Positions 32,598 through 39,638 of a stretch of DNA of 39,638 nt are shown in pieces (within the stretch, counting starts at the first letter, position 1; each line of letters starts with the position of its first letter). This stretch comes from Clostridiales bacterium (GTDB taxonomy: Bacteria > Bacillota > Clostridia > Christensenellales > Aristaeellaceae), in assembly GCA_015056315.1 (NCBI GenBank), contig SVGN01000023.1:1-39638 (forward strand). Direction: 5' to 3'. The position numbers and the translations under genes are program-made. The notes beneath the pieces are model-generated. The model saw only the letters and a list, made by a program, of their open reading frames with translations. It did not search any database and was not told where the DNA came from.

Positions 32598-33457
32598 ACG
32601 CCCGCCTCCTTGCCAGCCAGCTTCAGAATGATGCTGTACATTTCATCACAGGTGTATACATCCTCCGGTACCGGGAAGCCTGCCTCCCGGAGCTGGAAGG
32701 CCAGCTCGGCAGCCTGCGGTACACCCAGCCCGATGGAGGCCATCAGCTCCCGCTGCATAAATACCTCCCGGGGCGTGCCGGTAAGCACCACCTGGCCCTT
32801 GCTCATAACAATGAGGCGGGTGGCCAGGGTGGAGATGTCGTCCATGCTGTGGCTGACCATGATCACCGTGAGCCCGCCCTCTGCATGCAGCTGACGGATC
32901 ATGCTGAGAATGCTGCGGCGGCCTGCCGGATCCAGACCGGCGGTGGGCTCGTCCAGCACCAGCACCTTGGGCTGCATGGCCAAAACGCCAGCAATGGCCA
33001 CCCGGCGCATCTGCCCGCCGCTGAGCTCGAAGGGGGAGCGGTCTGCGATCTCTTCGTAGCTGAGCCCCACACGGCTCATGGCGCTGCGCACCCGCTGGTC
33101 GATCTCCTCTTCGGAAAGCCCCAGGTTTCTGGGGCCAAAGGCGATGTCCTTGGCAACGGTCTCTTCGAAAAGCTGGTATTCCGGGTACTGGAAAACAAGG
33201 CCCACCTTGCGGCGCACCTCCAGAAGGCTGGTGCTCTTATCGGAAAGATCCAGCCCGTCCACGATCACGGTGCCCTCTGTGGGCTTGATGAGCCCGTTCA
33301 GGTGCTGCACCAGCGTGGTCTTGCCGGAGCCGGTATGCCCCAGCAGACCGATCAGCTCCCCATCCCCGATGGTCAGGGAGATATCCCTGAGCGCAACGGC
33401 AGAAAAAGGGCTGCCGGGCATGTAGGTATGGGTCAGGTGTTCGATTTGGATGGGCAT
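32591..33457 (-). CDS. ecfA2: ECF transporter ATPase EcfA2
   Basis: The 288-residue ABC ATPase has Walker A GHTGSGKT (40-47), Q-loop VFQYPEYQLF, signature LSGGQ (145-149), Walker B VLVLDE (165-170), D-loop GLDPAGR and H-loop SHSMDD. The Q-loop form QYPEYQLF is typical of EcfA2, against QNPDNQI in EcfA1. ATG 33457 overlaps the ecfA1 end by 25 bases; AAGGAG is 14 nt upstream, a little far, so translational coupling may help. Confidence 0.95.
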   Translation of the reverse strand: MPIQIEHLTHTYMPGSPFSAVALRDISLTIGDGELIGLLGHTGSGKTTLVQHLNGLIKPTEGTVIVDGLDLSDKSTSLLEVRRKVGLVFQYPEYQLFEETVAKDIAFGPRNLGLSEEEIDQRVRSAMSRVGLSYEEIADRSPFELSGGQMRRVAIAGVLAMQPKVLVLDEPTAGLDPAGRRSILSMIRQLHAEGGLTVIMVSHSMDDISTLATRLIVMSKGQVVLTGTPREVFMQRELMASIGLGVPQAAELAFQLREAGFPVPEDVYTCDEMYSIILKLAGKEAGVC

Positions 33458-34299
33458 AGTCTGTTCGTCAGCTCCTTTACCATATCGGCAACAGTCAGAA
33501 TGTTTTCGTCAAGCGCAAGCCCGGCTTCCCGAAGCCGCTTGGCCAGTTCTGCCATGGGCGGAACATCCAGCCCCAAAGCCTTGATCTCTTCCACATGAGA
33601 GAACACCTGCGCCGGAGTGCCGTCCATCACGGCGCGGCCGCTATCCAGCACCACGATGCGGTCGGCATTGGCGGCCTCCTCCATGTAGTGGGTGATCCAT
33701 ACCACCGTCATGCCCCGATCCCGGTTCAGGCGGCGCACGGTCTTGAGTACTTCCTTGCGGCCGGAGGGGTCCAGCATGGCGGTGGCTTCGTCCATAATGA
33801 TCACATCCGGCTGCATGGCCAGAATACCGGCGATGGCCACCCGCTGCTTCTGCCCGCCGGAGAGCATATGGGGCGCAGCATCGGCCTTCTCGGTCATGCG
33901 CACGGCCTCCAGCGCCTCATCGATGCGGGGCAGCATCTCCTCCCGGGGCACGCCCAGGTTTTCCAGGCCGAAGGCTACATCCTCACGCACCACATTGGCC
34001 ACGATCTGGTTATCCGGGTTCTGGAACACCATGCCCGCATGGCGGCGGATGCTCCACAGATCCTCATCGCTGGTGGTATCCATGCCGCAGACCAGCACTT
34101 TGCCGCCGGTGGGCAGATAGATGGCATTCATCAGCTTGGCCATGGTGCTCTTGCCGGAGCCGTTGTGGCCCAGAATGGCTACAAAGCTGCCTTTTTCCAC
34201 CTGCAGGCTCACTTTATCCACCGCAGGGGATTCGTCCTCATCGTCGTAGCTGTAGCTGGCAAGCTCAAGCTCGATGGGCCATACTTGCTTGTTTTCCAA
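33433..34299 (-). CDS. ecfA1: ECF transporter ATPase EcfA1
   Basis: The 288-residue ABC ATPase has Walker A GHNGSGKS (44-51), Q-loop VFQNPDNQIV, LSGGQ (146-150), Walker B VIIMDE (166-171), MLDPSGR and the H-loop ITHYMEEA. With EcfA2 and EcfT it powers uptake of vitamins or metals bound by separate S proteins. The start is TTG 34299, with AAAGGAG ten nucleotides upstream. A hairpin CCTGCGG/CCGCAGG (34318-34340) lies just before that ribosome site in the 56-nt gap from the riboflavin kinase gene. Confidence 0.95.
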   Translation of the reverse strand: MENKQVWPIELELASYSYDDEDESPAVDKVSLQVEKGSFVAILGHNGSGKSTMAKLMNAIYLPTGGKVLVCGMDTTSDEDLWSIRRHAGMVFQNPDNQIVANVVREDVAFGLENLGVPREEMLPRIDEALEAVRMTEKADAAPHMLSGGQKQRVAIAGILAMQPDVIIMDEATAMLDPSGRKEVLKTVRRLNRDRGMTVVWITHYMEEAANADRIVVLDSGRAVMDGTPAQVFSHVEEIKALGLDVPPMAELAKRLREAGLALDENILTVADMVKELTNRLCPSKSNT

Positions 34300-34355
34300 A
34301 AGAGTTCAGCTCCTTTCCCTGCGGGGTAGAAGACCGCAGGCATGGGAAAAATCGT

Positions 34356-34793
34356 TTACGCTTTGCCGGGGGCAATGCCGCTGTGCTGCGCCCAGCGGCG
34401 GGCGTTTTGCAGATCCTGCGCGAGCTGGTTTTTCAGTTCGTCCAGCGAGGCAAAGGCGGTCTCCGGGCGCAGGTAATGCAGGTACTCCAGCGTGATCTGC
34501 CGCCCGTACAGCTCACCGCCTGCATAATCCAGCAGGTGGGCCTCCACGGTGGGCTGGCCCTCCGGCGAGGTGGGGTGCTTGCCCTGGTTGAGCACACACA
34601 GGTACAGCTGCTCCCCAAGGCAGGCAAGCCCTGCGTATACACCGTCTTTGGGCCAGCTGCCCCGCTGCATGTCGTAGCGGATGTTGGCGGTGGGAAAACC
34701 CAGCCTGCTGCCCAGCTGTTTGCCGCGGATCACCGTACCGGCAACGGTAAAGGGCAGCGGCACAAAGGCTTCGTTCCGGCGATGCACCTCCAT
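34356..34793 (-). CDS. Stand-alone riboflavin kinase (RibF C-terminal domain)
   Basis: The 145-residue protein matches only the flavokinase half of bifunctional RibF: GTVIRGKQLGSRLGFPTANI (19-38, with the PTAN Mg/ATP-binding motif), KDGVYAG, VEAHLLDY and EYLHYLRPETAFASLDELKNQL. Family RibF is about 300 residues with an N-terminal FAD synthetase; here that half is absent, and no remnant is seen upstream, because a good promoter and ribosome site stand right before the ATG at 34793. It phosphorylates riboflavin to FMN. Neighbouring ecf genes energise uptake of riboflavin among other vitamins, a sensible pairing (inference). Confidence 0.9.
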   Translation of the reverse strand: MEVHRRNEAFVPLPFTVAGTVIRGKQLGSRLGFPTANIRYDMQRGSWPKDGVYAGLACLGEQLYLCVLNQGKHPTSPEGQPTVEAHLLDYAGGELYGRQITLEYLHYLRPETAFASLDELKNQLAQDLQNARRWAQHSGIAPGKA

Positions 34794-34834
34794 GGTACCG
34801 CCCCCCCTTCGTTTCGTTAGTCCACAACTAAAGA

Positions 34835-34864
34835 ATTATACAGCATAGGTGGCGGTAAGGTCAA
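34835..34864 (-). promoter_or_regulatory. Sigma-A promoter of riboflavin kinase-ecf operon
   Basis: On the minus strand TTGACC (34859-34864), an 18-nt spacer and a perfect TATAAT (34835-34840), 41 nt before the start codon. No FMN riboswitch is visible in the short leader. Confidence 0.75.
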
Positions 34865-34909
34865 ACCCTGCGGTGGAAAAACGGGAAAAAACCAAATCGG
34901 GCACCAGCC

Positions 34910-34938
34910 TTGCGCACCAACCCACCCAATGGTATAAT
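34910..34938 (+). promoter_or_regulatory. Sigma-A promoter of the sugar symporter operon
   Basis: TTGCGC (34910-34915), a 17-nt spacer and perfect TATAAT (34933-34938), 37 nt before ATG 34976. It lies within the upstream extension of the open frame, which supports the shorter protein. Confidence 0.65.
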
Positions 34939-34975
34939 AAACACAATCCATCCTGTGCGAAACGGAGCTGTTTCT

Positions 34976-36451
34976 ATGGAGGCCCAAAAGCGAAAAAATC
35001 TCTGGTATTTCCCCCTGGGTACCGTTGGCAGGGATATGATCTACGCCCTGTTTATCAACTTTATCCTTACTTACATCCTCTTTACCCGCCAGCTGACGGC
35101 TGCGCAGCTTTCCGCCATCACGGCGGTCATGGTGGCCGCCCGTGTGTTCGATGCACTGAACGACCCGGTCATGGGCAACATCATAGAGCGTACCCGCTCC
35201 CGTTTCGGCAAGTTCAAGCCCTGGCTGGTCATTGGCATCCTTGCCACGTCGGTGGTGGTGTATCTGGCCTTCCATACCGATCTGCAGGGCTGGGCCTTCG
35301 TGTGGTTCTTCGCCATTATTTATCTGGGCTACAGCATTACCTATACGATGCACGATATCGCCTACTGGGGCATGGTGGCTGCCCTCAGCTCCGATGCGGA
35401 CGAGCGCAACCGCTTCACCTCCCGGGCTTCGCTGTTTGCGGGCATCGGCGGTACGCTGGCCTCGGTGCTCATTCCCATGTTCACCACCGGCAGCATGACC
35501 ATCGGCGGCAGTGCCGGGGTGGCTTTCGGGCGCATCGCACTGGTGGTGTGCATCCTGTCGCCGCTGTTTCTGTGCTTTACCATCTTCGGCGTAAAGGAGC
35601 GCAGAGCAAGACCTTCGGGCGTTGTTCCCCCGGTCGGTCTTCGCAAGATCGTCTCCACCATCACCGGCAACGATCAGCTCCGGTGGATCGCGCTCATCTT
35701 CCTGATCCAGCAGGTGGGCAACGGCATCGTGGTGGGCGGTCTCGGCTCTACCTATATCTACTTTGAGTTTGGCTACAACGGCGGCCTGTACTCTCTCTTT
35801 ACCATCGTGGGCATGTCTGCTACTGCGTTTCTGATGATGGGCTACCCCGCCATTTCCCGCAGGGTGCCCCGCAAGAAGCTGATGGGGCAGATGGCGATCA
35901 TTTCCACGGCAGGCTACGTGCTTATGCTGGTGCCCGGTCTGCTGATGCCTGCGGGTAATATGGGCAAGTACTGGTGCGTGGTCATCGGCTACATGCTCTC
36001 CAACTTTGGCCAGTATTGCTATTACCTGATCATGATGATCTCCATTATCAACACGGTGGAGTATAACGAATACCTGCACGGTGTGCGGGATGAGGCCATC
36101 ATCACCTCGCTGCGCCCCTTCCTTACCAAAATGGCATCTGCGCTGATCGTGGTCATCACCTCCGGCAGCTACCTGCTCTTTGGCGTTACCGCCTATACCA
36201 ACCGGATCTCCGAGCTGGAAAGCAGGGCAGCCGCTCATGCCATCACCGAGGCAGAGAAGCTGGATGCCATCGGGCTGGTCATCGGCGGTGTGGAGCAGGG
36301 GCAGGCCAACGGGCTGCTTTTGTGCATGACGGTGCTGCCCTGCGTGCTGATGCTCATTTCCTATTTCCTTTATCAAAAGCGCTACAGGCTGGATGAGCCG
36401 GAATACGACCGGATCTGTGCCCAGCTGGCAGCCCGTGGGGCGGATGCCTGA
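34976..36451 (+). CDS. GPH family sugar:cation symporter (MFS)
   Basis: The 491-residue protein is mostly hydrophobic, with about 12 membrane helices as in the glycoside-pentoside-hexuronide family (MelB, XynB, YicJ type). The family motif after helix 2 is clear: DALNDPVMGNIIERTRSRFGKFKPWLV. The start MEAQKRKNLWYFPLGTVGRDM at ATG 34976 has CGGAG upstream. It imports a glycoside or oligosaccharide with Na+ or H+; the sugar is not determinable. It sits 36 nt before an esterase gene, suggesting uptake of acetylated plant-derived sugars that are then deacetylated inside the cell. Confidence 0.9.
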   Translation: MEAQKRKNLWYFPLGTVGRDMIYALFINFILTYILFTRQLTAAQLSAITAVMVAARVFDALNDPVMGNIIERTRSRFGKFKPWLVIGILATSVVVYLAFHTDLQGWAFVWFFAIIYLGYSITYTMHDIAYWGMVAALSSDADERNRFTSRASLFAGIGGTLASVLIPMFTTGSMTIGGSAGVAFGRIALVVCILSPLFLCFTIFGVKERRARPSGVVPPVGLRKIVSTITGNDQLRWIALIFLIQQVGNGIVVGGLGSTYIYFEFGYNGGLYSLFTIVGMSATAFLMMGYPAISRRVPRKKLMGQMAIISTAGYVLMLVPGLLMPAGNMGKYWCVVIGYMLSNFGQYCYYLIMMISIINTVEYNEYLHGVRDEAIITSLRPFLTKMASALIVVITSGSYLLFGVTAYTNRISELESRAAAHAITEAEKLDAIGLVIGGVEQGQANGLLLCMTVLPCVLMLISYFLYQKRYRLDEPEYDRICAQLAARGADA

Positions 36452-36487
36452 GAAGCGTGCGAAATAACAGAATTGGAGTGAAGAACA

Positions 36488-37531
36488 ATGGTCAACTGCA
36501 ATATCAGATCCGAAAACATCCGTCTGCTGGGCCGTATGGATCCCGCCCAGGAGCCTGCCTGTCTGGATTGGACGGGCAGCGGCTTTGAGGTCAACTTCAA
36601 GGGTGAGGAGCTGTGGGTGGAGCTGGAGGCTCCCGTGCGCAAGCCCGATCTGTGGGTCTGTGCCGCTGTGGATGGTTTTCCCATCACCCGCTTCCCTGTG
36701 CAGGAGGGGCGCAACTGGTACCCGCTGGTGCTGGGCATGGATGCGCAGGGCACCCGCCGTGTTACCCTCATGAAGGAGACCCAGTGCATGCCCGCCGCCC
36801 CCGAAGCCACGGTGATGGTACACGGCATCCGCTTTGAGGGCGAGCTGCTGCCCCTGCCCGAGCCCAAGCTGCGCATCGAATTCATCGGCGACAGCCTCAC
36901 CAGCGGCGAAGGCGCTCTGGCCCCCAAGGATAACAACGAGTGGATCTCCCTGTGGTTCACTGCCTGCGGCAACTACCACCACTACGCCTGCGAGGCGCTG
37001 GGGGCGGAGCGCCGTGTGCTCTCCCAAAGCGGCTACGGTGTCAGCTGGGATTGGGAGATGAAGCCCGAGGGCAACATGAGCGAAGGCTACCGGAAGATCG
37101 CCGGAGTGATGAAGGGCGAAGCTGCCGAGAAGCGCGGCTGCCAGAAGGACTACGATTTCGCCTCCTGGCAGGCGGACGTGGTCTGTGTACGCCTCCTGAC
37201 CAACGATGTGGGTGCCATGATGCGCAACGAAAAGGTGGAGGAGCTCAGCGGCAAGCTGACCGATAACTGCGCCGCGCTGATCCGCACCATCCGGGAATGC
37301 AACCCCAAGGCTAAGATCGTCTGGATCCTACCGGATTCCAAGACCCATCCCTCCGTTGCCATCAACGCGGTCAACCGCTGCATGGCGGAGGGCATCGGCG
37401 ATGTGAGCTGCTTCGTGGTGCCCGATTGCACCGAGGCCGATCTGGGTGCCCGCCAGCACCCCAACGCCGCCTATAACCGGCGCATCGGCCTAATGCTGGC
37501 AGACTACCTGCGCTCCCTCACCGGCTGCTGA
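36488..37531 (+). CDS. SGNH/GDSL esterase, CE2 acetyl-esterase-like
   Basis: The 347-residue protein has an N-terminal beta-sandwich (about 1-125) and a C-terminal SGNH hydrolase domain, the layout of carbohydrate esterase family 2. The nucleophile is Ser136 in FIGDSLTSGEG; the oxyanion residues are in SQSGYG and LLTNDVG; the catalytic His is probably His324 in ARQHPNAAYN. No signal peptide is seen, so it acts in the cytoplasm, removing acetyl groups from sugars brought in by the symporter encoded just upstream. GGAG lies about 8 nt before ATG. Substrate not shown by sequence. Confidence 0.85.
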   Translation: MVNCNIRSENIRLLGRMDPAQEPACLDWTGSGFEVNFKGEELWVELEAPVRKPDLWVCAAVDGFPITRFPVQEGRNWYPLVLGMDAQGTRRVTLMKETQCMPAAPEATVMVHGIRFEGELLPLPEPKLRIEFIGDSLTSGEGALAPKDNNEWISLWFTACGNYHHYACEALGAERRVLSQSGYGVSWDWEMKPEGNMSEGYRKIAGVMKGEAAEKRGCQKDYDFASWQADVVCVRLLTNDVGAMMRNEKVEELSGKLTDNCAALIRTIRECNPKAKIVWILPDSKTHPSVAINAVNRCMAEGIGDVSCFVVPDCTEADLGARQHPNAAYNRRIGLMLADYLRSLTGC

Positions 37532-37558
37532 GAAGGGCCGGAGGATATCACCATTTGC

Positions 37559-37596
37559 GGGGCCGGTGCGGCATATTGCATCGGCCCCGGTCTTTT
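37559..37596 (+). terminator. Terminator of the symporter-esterase operon
   Basis: GGGGCCG and TGC (37559-37569) pair with GCA and CGGCCCC (37578-37588); a GGTCTTTT tail follows. It ends 15 nt before the next gene, so that gene may depend on read-through. Confidence 0.75.
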
Positions 37597-37610
37597 GAAC
37601 GGAGGCAACC

Positions 37611-38537
37611 ATGATCCTTCACACAGGCATGCGCACGGATATCCCGGCGTTTTACACGCCCTGGTTCCTGAACCGCCTCCGGGAGGGGTTCGTGCTGGTA
37701 CGCAACCCCTTCGACCCTTCGGCGGTCACCCGCTACCGGCTGGAGCCTTCGGTGGTGGATCTGCTCTGCTTCTGCACCAAAAACCCTGCGCCCATGCTGC
37801 CGCATCTGGCTGCGCTGGAACCCTTTGGCCAGTACTGGTTCGTAACGATCACCCCCTACGGGCGCGATATCGAACCCAATGTTCCGCCCAAAGAGCAGGT
37901 GCTGGAGAGCTTTCTGCGGCTGTCCGAGAAGCTGGGGCCTCACCGGGTGGCCTGGCGCTACGACCCCATATTGCTGGATGAGACCTACACCCTTCAGCGC
38001 CATCTGGACGATTTTACCCGTATGGCAGAGACCCTGAAGGGCGCTACCGATGCCTGCATCATCAGCTTTGTGGATCTGTACGAAAAGGTGAAGCGGAACT
38101 TTCCCACGCTGAAGCCGGTGGGGCCGGAGGAGAGGCTGCTGCTGGCCGGACGTATGGCAGAGATCGCCGGGAGCTGCGGTATGCAGCTGCGCCCCTGCGG
38201 CGAGGGCAGCGAGCTGGCAGCCGTGGGTGCGGATACCTCCGGCTGTATGACGATCCCCATCTTTGAAAAAGCGCTGGGGGAGCGGCTCCGGGTGCCACGC
38301 TACCAGCCCCAGCGCAAGGAGTGCGCCTGTTATCTGGGCAGCGACATCGGCGCATACCACAGCTGCATACATCTGTGCCGCTACTGCTATGCCAACGACG
38401 ATGCCGTCCTGGCCCGGTACAACCACCGGCGGCACGATCCATCCTCGCCCTTCCTGATCGGCGGCCCTATGCCCGGCGACCGCATCCGTGATGCGAAGCA
38501 GGAATCGTGGATCGACCGCCAGCTGAGCTTTCTGTAG
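37611..38537 (+). CDS. DUF1848 family protein, probable iron-sulfur protein
   Basis: The 308-residue protein matches the DUF1848 family, of unknown function. It opens with MILHTGMRTDIPAFYTPWFLNRL and RNPF, has the repeated core of the family (VDLLCFCTKNP, WRYDPILL, SFVDLYEKV) and ends with a cysteine cluster, Cys238, Cys240, Cys252, Cys256 and Cys259 (CAC, then CxxxCxxC followed by YAN). That CxxxCxxC spacing resembles radical SAM clusters but is at the C-terminus here. GGAGG precedes ATG 37611. No promoter of its own is clear; function is unknown. Confidence 0.88.
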   Translation: MILHTGMRTDIPAFYTPWFLNRLREGFVLVRNPFDPSAVTRYRLEPSVVDLLCFCTKNPAPMLPHLAALEPFGQYWFVTITPYGRDIEPNVPPKEQVLESFLRLSEKLGPHRVAWRYDPILLDETYTLQRHLDDFTRMAETLKGATDACIISFVDLYEKVKRNFPTLKPVGPEERLLLAGRMAEIAGSCGMQLRPCGEGSELAAVGADTSGCMTIPIFEKALGERLRVPRYQPQRKECACYLGSDIGAYHSCIHLCRYCYANDDAVLARYNHRRHDPSSPFLIGGPMPGDRIRDAKQESWIDRQLSFL

Positions 38538-38562
38538 CTTTTTGGGCGGCGGTGTTTCGTAC

Positions 38563-38591
38563 TTGCCACGGCGATGCGCCTGTGGTAAGAT
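38563..38591 (+). promoter_or_regulatory. Promoter of yceD
   Basis: TTGCCA (38563-38568), a 17-nt spacer and TAAGAT (38586-38591), 63 nt before the yceD start. Moderate match to sigma-A consensus. Confidence 0.5.
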
Positions 38592-38654
38592 GGGCTTGCG
38601 CCGGGAATGCGGCGTTTGTATGAAAACAGTGTTATCAGACAGGAGAAATCAACG

Positions 38655-39173
38655 ATGATTTTGGATGTATCCAAGGGCTTTGTTTCTCAGGAAACAGCTT
38701 TTCCCTTCGAAGCGGTGGTGGAATTGCCCCCGCAGGATGTATGCGGCGAGACCGTCAGCTTCGATCCCGTTGCCCTCAGCGGCAAGTATACCGTTTATGA
38801 GGATGCGGTGATCCTGGAGGGCGAGCTGAAGACCGTGGCCCACGGTGCCTGCAGCGTGTGCATGGAGCCTGCCTCCGCACCCATCGAGGTGGCGTTTTCC
38901 GAGCGCTTCCGCAAGGATGCCAACGAAGAGGAGGACGAATGCTTCCTTTATGAAGGCAAGAAGCTGCCGCTGGACCACATGGTGCTCACCCTTACCCTGC
39001 TCAACACCCCCATGCGCTTCGATTGCGGCACCGGCTGCACCGCTGCCGTGGAGCTGAAGCCCTGGAACGAGGCCGAAAAGGTCTGGGCCGAGGATGGGGA
39101 CGAGCCCCAGGATACCTACCGCCCCTTCGAGGGCCTGAAGGATCTCCTTGACCAAGAGCCCAGAGAGCAGTAA
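38655..39173 (+). CDS. yceD: DUF177 family protein YceD
   Basis: The 172-residue DUF177 protein has Cys66-Ser-Val-Cys69 in GACSVCMEPASAPIEV and a second pair, Cys124 and Cys128, in MRFDCGTGCTA, plausible zinc ligands. In other bacteria and plastids this family works with 23S rRNA and ribosome assembly, and the gene stands directly before rpmF in most genomes, as it does here. The frame opens upstream at 38607, but ATG 38655 (MILDVSKGF) has AGGAG about nine nucleotides before it and fits the family N-terminus. Confidence 0.9.
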   Translation: MILDVSKGFVSQETAFPFEAVVELPPQDVCGETVSFDPVALSGKYTVYEDAVILEGELKTVAHGACSVCMEPASAPIEVAFSERFRKDANEEEDECFLYEGKKLPLDHMVLTLTLLNTPMRFDCGTGCTAAVELKPWNEAEKVWAEDGDEPQDTYRPFEGLKDLLDQEPREQ

Positions 39174-39189
39174 ACCTTCGGCAAAACCG

Positions 39190-39217
39190 CGCCAGTACGC
39201 AGGTGATGGCATTTTTT
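39190..39217 (+). terminator. Weak possible terminator after yceD
   Basis: A short GCCA/TGGC stem (39191-39210) is followed by ATTTTTTCTC. The stem is only four base pairs, so efficiency is doubtful. If it acts, rpmF depends mainly on its own promoter. Confidence 0.3.
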
Positions 39218-39249
39218 CTCTCAAGCTGTCATAAAACCTGCAAAAAGGC

Positions 39250-39278
39250 TTGACAAAGCCTGCGCCACATCATATAAT
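39250..39278 (+). promoter_or_regulatory. Consensus sigma-A promoter of rpmF
   Basis: TTGACA (39250-39255), a 17-nt spacer and TATAAT (39273-39278): a perfect match to consensus and the strongest promoter in the window. Predicted start near 39285. Confidence 0.9.
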
Positions 39279-39285
39279 ACGAAAT

Positions 39286-39464
39286 GGTCACACTGTAACG
39301 GTGTATCCGTATGCACCGAAGCAAATACAGTGTCGCCGGAGCAACCATTGCTTGCTGACCGGGATTCGATGCGGAAAGCCGTTGCACTTGCAGCAGCAGC
39401 TACTCTTCAGCCCGGAAACAGATTCGCGTAAGCGGACGATTTGAAACCCGGATCTCTTTCCGGG
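39286..39464 (+). ncRNA. Structured leader RNA of rpmF, candidate cis-regulator
   Basis: From the predicted transcription start the RNA can fold into a junction: P1 GGTCA (39286-39290) with TGACC (39356-39360); P2 CACTGTA (39291-39297) with TACAGTG (39326-39332); P3 CGGTGTAT (39299-39306) with ATGCACCG (39311-39318); P4 AGCAA (39340-39344) with TTGCT (39348-39352). A further hairpin, CCCGGA/TCCGGG (39447-39464), sits ten nucleotides before the GAGGAGG ribosome site. I do not recognise a known riboswitch or ribosomal-protein leader. This fills most of the 314-bp gap between yceD and rpmF. Confidence 0.5.
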
Positions 39465-39487
39465 GGACGGAATGAGGAGGTGTAACT

Positions 39488-39638
39488 ATGGCTCTTCCGA
39501 AGGGAAAGGTATCCAAGGCCCGTGGCCGCAGCCGTCGCGCCAATTGGAAGCTGAGCCTGCCCGGCATCGTGGAATGCCCGCAGTGCCACGAAAAGAAGCT
39601 CGCCCACCGCGTGTGCAAGAATTGCGGTTACTATAACG
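39488..39638 (+). CDS. rpmF: 50S ribosomal protein L32 (3' end cut by the window)
   Basis: Fifty codons are present of about 60. The protein opens [20 protein letters not shown], the usual L32 start, and has the four-cysteine zinc ribbon CPQC...CKNC followed by GYY, the zinc-binding form of L32. L32 is part of the large ribosomal subunit. GAGGAGG lies eight nucleotides before the ATG. The stop codon is beyond the window. Confidence 0.96.
   Translation, partial: MALPKGKVSKARGRSRRANWKLSLPGIVECPQCHEKKLAHRVCKNCGYYN

Noticed and set aside
34318..34340. The hairpin CCTGCGG/CCGCAGG before ecfA1 as a terminator between the riboflavin kinase gene and the ecf genes.
   Set aside because: It has no T run after it on the minus strand; it is followed by GAAAGGAG, the ecfA1 ribosome site. 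An effect on translation is possible, but termination is unlikely.
34817..37027. A 736-codon minus-strand frame opposite the symporter and esterase genes.
   Set aside because: It crosses two well-supported plus-strand genes and their promoter, and its translation is His-rich low-complexity sequence without family marks.
39250..39444. A 64-codon frame between yceD and rpmF.
   Set aside because: It begins inside the consensus promoter, so it cannot be translated from that transcript. Its sequence is better explained by the leader RNA structure.

Overview
The window looks like a chromosomal piece of a GC-rich Clostridia bacterium, most likely Oscillospiraceae/Ruminococcaceae (Faecalibacterium, Gemmiger or Subdoligranulum type). 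This rests on the high GC content, strong AAGGAGG-type ribosome binding sites, Firmicutes gene orders (def-fmt-rsmB-rlmN-prpC-prkC-rsgA-rpe; ecfA1-ecfA2-ecfT-truA; yceD-rpmF) and near absence of TTA, CTA and TCA codons. The genus is inference. No rRNA, tRNA, phage, insertion sequence or CRISPR array was seen.

Layout. 1-260: 3' end of tuf (EF-Tu) and its terminator. 369-3864 (minus): a MutS2-like ATPase without an Smr domain, a GNAT acetyltransferase and a SAM methyltransferase, read from one promoter with a long leader. 3925-5160 (minus): an iron-type alcohol dehydrogenase, divergent from the next block. 5232-19243 (plus): a long, tightly overlapped housekeeping operon: D,D-carboxypeptidase dacF, priA, def, fmt, rsmB, rlmN, the PP2C phosphatase/PASTA kinase pair, rsgA, rpe, then a DEAD-box RNA helicase with a long charged tail. 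19357-25485 (plus): one 1987-residue protein with pseudo-receiver, degenerate GGDEF, intact EAL, many PAS/GAF modules and an intact C-terminal GGDEF.

25499-29127 (minus) is the most unusual region: two tandem operons, each an ECF sigma factor plus a one-pass membrane protein. The two sigma proteins are identical. The near-identity runs from the shared ECF-type promoter through the sigma gene and the cytoplasmic and membrane part of the second gene, then stops just after the membrane segment. Beyond it the outer domains are clearly diverged. This suggests one sigma core kept uniform by gene conversion behind two different sensors. Just upstream lies a 257-bp array of hairpins bounded by two copies of a 25-bp palindrome.

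29416-34864 (minus): riboflavin kinase (stand-alone), the ECF transporter energising module (ecfA1-ecfA2-ecfT), truA, and then degV and udk behind their own promoter. 34910-37596 (plus): a GPH-family sugar symporter and a CE2-like SGNH esterase, a small carbohydrate-use operon. 37611-38537: a DUF1848 protein. 38563-end: yceD (DUF177) and rpmF (L32, cut by the window end). rpmF has its own consensus promoter and a folded leader RNA that begins at the predicted transcription start, a candidate cis-regulatory element.
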